DNA of 9,247 nucleotides from Alphaproteobacteria bacterium. GTDB lineage: Bacteria; Pseudomonadota; Alphaproteobacteria; UBA8366. The stretch lies in contig JASLSL010000258.1 in assembly GCA_030743445.1 (NCBI GenBank), positions 1 through 9,247 of the forward strand, in the 5' to 3' direction. Below, piece after piece: positions 6,780-9,247 of this stretch (positions are counted from its first letter, which is position 1; each line of letters starts with the position of its first letter). The translations under genes were made by a program, and so were the position numbers. The notes under the pieces were generated by a model. That model had not been told where the DNA came from and did no database searches. It was given only the letters and a program-made list of their open reading frames with translations.

Positions 6780-6786
6780 ATGGCGC

Positions 6787-6815
6787 TTTATAGCCTTACC
6801 CGGCGCCCAGGTCAC
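6787..6815 (-). promoter_or_regulatory. Candidate promoter for yciB, possibly leaderless
   Basis: On the minus strand, GTGACC (6815-6810, 4/6 to TTGACA) and TATAAA (6792-6787, 5/6 to TATAAT) are 17 bp apart. The hexamer ends seven bases before ATG 6779, so transcription would begin at or next to the start codon. The -35 overlaps the alternative GTG start. Confidence 0.35.
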
Positions 6816-6845
6816 CGTCCCTCAAGTCACTGGCCCTCAAGTCAC
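6801..6845 (-). repeat. 15-bp tandem repeat at the permease/yciB junction
   Basis: Read on the minus strand, GTGACTTGAGGGCCA (6845-6831) is followed by GTGACTTGAGGGACG (6830-6816). Next comes a decayed third unit, GTGACCTGGGCGCCG (6815-6801), which matches the first at 11 of 15 positions. The first unit contains the permease stop TGA; the second repeats that stop in the same frame and supplies GAGGG before the third unit's GTG. Confidence 0.8.
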
Positions 6846-7676
6846 CGCATTGATGGTAACGGCCCCCGCCGCGACCAGGATCGAGGCCAGGACCCGCCAG
6901 CGGCCGAACGACTCTTTGAACACGATGGCGCCGATCAGCGCGCCGAAGATCACCGCGGTCTCGCGCAACGCCATCACCAGCGCCAGCGCTTCCTGGGCGA
7001 AGGCCCACATCGCCATGCCGTAGGAAAGACCGATCAACAGCCCCCCGATCGCGCCCGATCGCCATTCGGCGCGGGCCCGTGCCGGGAAATCGCGGCCGCG
7101 GAGCCACCAGGCGAGCGCCAGGATCGGCAGGCTCTGGATCGCGATCAGCCAGGCGATGTAGCTGTAGGGCGTCTCGGCGGTCCTGACCCCGATGCCGTCG
7201 CAAATGGTGTAGCCGGCGATGGTCAGCGCGATCAGCAGCGCGTAGAGGATCGCGCGACCGCCGCCGCCGTGCCGGCCCGAAAGCGTCAGCACGAAGAGAC
7301 CCGAGCAGATCAACCCGATGCCCGCCATCTGGCCGGCCGAGAGGTACTCCCTGAGGAACACCGCCGACAATCCGGCGATCAGCAAGGGGCCGGAGCCGCG
7401 TGCGACCGGATAGACGAGGCTGAGGTCGCCGAACTGGTAGGCCGCGGCCAAGACCCAGAAGTAGAGCCCGTGAATCAGCGCGCTGGCGACCAGGTACCAC
7501 CACACCTCGACCGGCGGGAACGGCACCAGGAACAGAAACGGCAACGCGAAGACGGCGCCACCGCAGACCACGATGGTCTGCACCACCAGCCCGTCCCGGC
7601 CGCCCTTGACCATGGCGTTCCATCCGGCGTGCATCACGGCCGAGGCGAGAATTACGGTGACGACGATCGGGTCCAT
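6837..7676 (-). CDS. EamA/DMT-family membrane transporter
   Basis: This 279-residue, highly hydrophobic protein has two EamA repeats (about 1-133 and 142-278) and roughly ten membrane spans, the standard drug/metabolite transporter architecture. Landmarks are SAVMHAGWNAMVKGG (12-26), LVYPVARGSGPLLIAGLSAV (88-107) ending in LREYLSAGQMAGIGLI, and in the second repeat ALRETAVIFGALIGAIVFKE (236-255) followed by SFGRWRVLASILVAAGAV. Family members move small metabolites across the inner membrane by ion coupling or exchange; the substrate cannot be predicted here. The ATG at 7676 has AGGA about six bases upstream and starts just before the first membrane span. A longer reading to 7775 adds an arginine-rich stretch unlike the family. 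It ends NAVT within the tandem repeat, immediately upstream of yciB on the same strand. Confidence 0.9.
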   Translation of the reverse strand: MDPIVVTVILASAVMHAGWNAMVKGGRDGLVVQTIVVCGGAVFALPFLFLVPFPPVEVWWYLVASALIHGLYFWVLAAAYQFGDLSLVYPVARGSGPLLIAGLSAVFLREYLSAGQMAGIGLICSGLFVLTLSGRHGGGGRAILYALLIALTIAGYTICDGIGVRTAETPYSYIAWLIAIQSLPILALAWWLRGRDFPARARAEWRSGAIGGLLIGLSYGMAMWAFAQEALALVMALRETAVIFGALIGAIVFKESFGRWRVLASILVAAGAVTINAVT

Positions 7677-7685
7677 GGAAGTCCT

Positions 7686-7710
7686 GGCGCGAATCGCGGG
7701 AGTTCGCGCC
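7686..7710 (-). promoter_or_regulatory. Inverted repeat in the permease leader
   Basis: GGCGCGAA (7686-7693) and TTCGCGCC (7703-7710) are perfect 8-bp inverted repeats around a 9-nt loop. The stem abuts the AGGA ribosome site (complement of 7682-7685) of the permease gene and lies within the leader predicted from the upstream promoter. It could be an operator or a leader hairpin affecting ribosome access. Confidence 0.4.
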
Positions 7711-7743
7711 CGCTTTGGGAAATTGCGACGCGGTCGGTCGCCG

Positions 7744-7772
7744 ATTAAACACAAGGCGCGGATTCCACACAA
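7744..7772 (-). promoter_or_regulatory. Candidate promoter for the permease gene
   Basis: On the minus strand, TTGTGT (7772-7767, three of six) and TTTAAT (7749-7744, five of six) are separated by 17 bp. The start would lie near 7737, giving a leader of about 60 nt that contains the inverted repeat. Confidence 0.35.
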
Positions 7773-7825
7773 CACGAGCCCCGATCGAGACCTGCGACTT
7801 TTCGAAACGGGGGTCGGACCACCGG

Positions 7826-7854
7826 TTGCCGCCCGCCCGGTCGGTCGTTATCTT
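7826..7854 (+). promoter_or_regulatory. Candidate promoter for the REC-Hpt gene
   Basis: TTGCCG (7826-7831) and TATCTT (7849-7854) have 17-bp spacing and match consensus at four of six positions each. They lie in the 275-bp divergent region between the permease and the REC-Hpt gene. The leader would be about 90 nt. Confidence 0.35.
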
Positions 7855-7951
7855 AGCGGGGCCTCGAAACCGACCATCACCGGCGCCGACGAGGAAGCGG
7901 GCGGTTGCGCCGAGAGGGTTGTTGGCAAGCGTTCGGGAGAAGCGCGCGACG

Positions 7952-9046
7952 ATGAGATACGACCTAAGCCTGCTTTCCGTCCTGTTGGTCGAAGACAGCA
8001 TGTTCATGCGCAACATCCTGCGCGGGGTCATGCAGGCGCTCGGCGTCGGCAAGCTGCATGTCGCCAACGACGGCGAGGACGCGATCGACCTGCTTCGGCA
8101 ATTGGCGAACGACGCGGCGCAAACCGGGTTCGGCGGTGTCGACATGATCATCGTCGACCTGTTCATGCCCAAGGTCGACGGCCTGATGATGCTGCGCTGG
8201 CTGCGCCGGCACGACGAATCGCCCAACCGCTTCATGCCGGTCATCATGATCAGCGGCATGACCGACAAGGACAGCCTGGAGCTGTCGCGCGACGCCGGGG
8301 TCACCGAATTCGTCAGCAAGCCATTCTCGGTCGAGGGCTTGGCCATGCGCATGGTCCAGACGATCAACAACCCGCGCCAGTTCGTCTATACGCCAAACTA
8401 TTTCGGGCCCGACCGCCGGCGCCGCAAATCCGAGGTCGAGGACGAGCGCCGCGTCATTGGCGAGTCCGACTGCGAAATCGTCTATTCGGGCAAGGCGCCG
8501 GGCGAGTTCCGCAAGGACAAGCCGAGCGTGTGGCTGTTCCGCCTGCAGAACCGGCTCAAGGAAAAGCTCGCCAGCGGCGGCTCGTTCGAGGACGGCGACG
8601 CCGAGATCGATGCCGACCTGTTGGAGCTGGCGCGCGAACAGATCGCCAACATGGAAGAGGATTACTCGGACTGGGTCGATGAGTCGATCGTCACCCTGAT
8701 CTCGGCCCACCGGCGGGCCGCCGACAACCCGGCCGACTGCGCCGAGGAGCTCGACAAGATCAACCGCATCGCCCACGAGCTGCGCGGCCAGGGCGGCATG
8801 TTCGGCTATCCGCTGATGACCGATTTCGGCCGCTCGCTCTACGACGTGACCCAGCCGGGGACCCCGCCCTCGGACCAGCTGATCGAGCTGATCAAGGCCC
8901 ACGTCGACGGCATCCGCGCGGTGATGGCCGAACGCATCAAGGGCGACGGCGGGGCGATCGGTCAGGAGCTGATGAAGAGCCTGGAGATGGCCAAGCAGAA
9001 ATACGGCAAGCCACAGGACGCGCGGCTCAGTCGGGCAAGCCCATAA
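7952..9046 (+). CDS. Response regulator with receiver domain and C-terminal Hpt-like domain
   Basis: This 364-residue cytosolic signalling protein has an N-terminal receiver domain (about 8-136): acidic pair E14-D15 in VEDS, phospho-acceptor D69 in VDLFMPKVDG, switch Ser101 in MISG, and K123 in SKPF. Next comes the FVYTPNYFGPDRRRRK segment (144-159), an arginine-rich linker I associate with alphaproteobacterial receiver proteins. There is no DNA-binding, GGDEF or other output domain. The C-terminal half is helical and contains INRIAHELRGQGGMFGYPLM (270-289), which fits the Hpt pattern A-H-x-L-K/R-G with H275 as candidate phospho-His. It probably passes phosphate within a relay; the partner kinase is not here. 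ATG 7952 begins right before the first receiver strand. GGAG lies about 12 bases upstream, slightly far. The in-frame extension back to 7715 has no domain content. Confidence 0.88.
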   Translation: MRYDLSLLSVLLVEDSMFMRNILRGVMQALGVGKLHVANDGEDAIDLLRQLANDAAQTGFGGVDMIIVDLFMPKVDGLMMLRWLRRHDESPNRFMPVIMISGMTDKDSLELSRDAGVTEFVSKPFSVEGLAMRMVQTINNPRQFVYTPNYFGPDRRRRKSEVEDERRVIGESDCEIVYSGKAPGEFRKDKPSVWLFRLQNRLKEKLASGGSFEDGDAEIDADLLELAREQIANMEEDYSDWVDESIVTLISAHRRAADNPADCAEELDKINRIAHELRGQGGMFGYPLMTDFGRSLYDVTQPGTPPSDQLIELIKAHVDGIRAVMAERIKGDGGAIGQELMKSLEMAKQKYGKPQDARLSRASP

Positions 9047-9052
9047 TATCTG

Positions 9053-9067
9053 GCGAACGCCGTTCGC
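9053..9067. repeat. Short inverted repeat after the REC-Hpt gene
   Basis: GCGAAC (9053-9058) and GTTCGC (9062-9067) form a 6-bp stem with a 3-nt loop, extendable by one wobble and one A-T pair. It starts seven bases after the stop codon. No T-run follows on either strand, so it is more likely an mRNA 3'-end structure than a terminator. Confidence 0.4.
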
Positions 9068-9071
9068 TAGG

Positions 9072-9104
9072 AAAATGCGTCAGCCAGCGTGTGCTGGCTG
9101 ACGC
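9072..9104 (-). terminator. Strong hairpin, intrinsic terminator for the minus-strand gene at the right edge
   Basis: GCGTCAGCCAGC (9077-9088) and GCTGGCTGACGC (9093-9104) form a perfect 12-bp stem around a GTGT loop. On the minus strand the stem is followed by ATTTTCC, giving a short U-run; on the plus strand it is followed only by TTAGT. It lies between convergent stops at 9046 (plus) and 9137 (minus), so it mainly terminates the minus-strand gene and may also block readthrough from the REC-Hpt gene. Confidence 0.65.
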
Positions 9105-9136
9105 TTAGTCAGTATCTTCGCACACGAATCGACGAG

Positions 9137-9247
9137 TTACTTTTTACGTCGACTGCGGCTTTTTCGATCAGGCGCCTGTGTCAGGGCTGACCCTGAGACG
9201 CTTCTTACTGTTTTGGAAGATTTAGGATTTCGGAGGAGCTTCGCCGC
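9137..9247 (-). CDS. C-terminal end of a small basic protein (runs off right edge)
   Basis: The minus strand from 9247 to the TAA at 9137-9139 encodes 36 residues: AAKLLRNPKSSKTVRSVSGS, then ALTQAPDRKSRSRRKK. The composition is coherent: an amphipathic Lys/Ser/Ala stretch followed by a strongly basic tail. The pattern L-R-N/D-x-x-x-S-K-x-x-x-S-x-x-G-S-A-L-x-Q resembles the C-termini of small uncharacterised bacterial proteins that I recall, but I cannot name a function. A strong hairpin with a U-run lies about 30 bases after the stop, where a terminator would be expected. The region is visibly richer in A/T than the rest of the window. The N-terminus and full length are unknown. A non-coding reading cannot be excluded from 36 codons. 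Confidence 0.6.
   Translation of the reverse strand, partial: AAKLLRNPKSSKTVRSVSGSALTQAPDRKSRSRRKK

Noticed and set aside
6780..7748. A 322-residue plus-strand open frame opposite the permease.
   Set aside because: It is the complement of a convincing ten-span membrane protein and is rich in Asp/Arg/Gln, as expected of an antisense frame.
7715..7951. Upstream in-frame extension of the REC-Hpt protein.
   Set aside because: It has no conserved residues, crosses both predicted promoters, and the receiver domain starts naturally at ATG 7952.
6796..8370. A 524-residue minus-strand open frame spanning the permease and the receiver gene.
   Set aside because: It is out of frame with the clear EamA protein and antisense to the REC domain, with no recognisable domain.
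7964..8902. A 312-residue minus-strand open frame.
   Set aside because: It is antisense to the REC-Hpt coding region with matching codon boundaries; no domain is seen.
1..9247. CRISPR array, tRNA/rRNA genes, insertion sequence ends or a defence-gene cluster.
   Set aside because: No regularly spaced direct repeats, no cloverleaf or rRNA-like sequence, no transposase and no recognisable defence domain were seen on either strand.

Overview
This window looks like chromosomal DNA from a high-GC alphaproteobacterium, probably Rhodospirillales-like. The reasons are strong G/C third-position bias in every gene, a YciB/IspZ-family septation protein, and a receiver-domain protein carrying the YFGPDRRRR-type linker that I associate with that group. 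No rRNA, tRNA, CRISPR array, insertion sequence or phage gene was recognised.

Left part (1-1906): two genes on the minus strand form an operon. The first is a flavin-dependent HpaB-family aromatic hydroxylase (197-1675). Sixteen bases later comes the start of a zinc-dependent succinylglutamate desuccinylase/aspartoacylase-like deacylase (start at 180), which runs off the left edge. A 231-bp divergent intergenic region separates them from phosphoglycerate kinase.

Centre (1907-6206, all plus strand): pgk overlaps by ATGA a secreted PQQ-dependent sugar (sorbosone-type) dehydrogenase, which ends in a GC-rich hairpin followed by a T-rich run. Next come a 77-residue proline-rich, probably disordered protein of unknown function, a NUDIX hydrolase with half of its usual zinc ribbon, and a TTG-started glycosyltransferase-like (GT-A) protein.

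Right part: converging on the glycosyltransferase with a 15-bp gap are two minus-strand membrane-protein genes, an EamA/DMT permease (6837-7676) and yciB (6222-6779). Their junction carries a 15-bp tandem duplication that includes the permease stop codon. Divergent from the permease is a receiver + Hpt two-component protein (7952-9046). It converges on the C-terminal end of a small basic protein on the minus strand (stop at 9137, running off the right edge). A strong 12-bp hairpin between them looks like the terminator of that minus-strand gene.

Most of this is ordinary core and metabolic content. No complete new multi-gene system can be claimed. The parts most worth a second look are the hydroxylase/deacylase pair with its Tyr/His active-site exchange, the pgk-PQQ dehydrogenase coupling, the small proline-rich protein, the tandem repeat at the permease/yciB junction, the output-less REC-Hpt protein, and the partial basic protein at the right edge.
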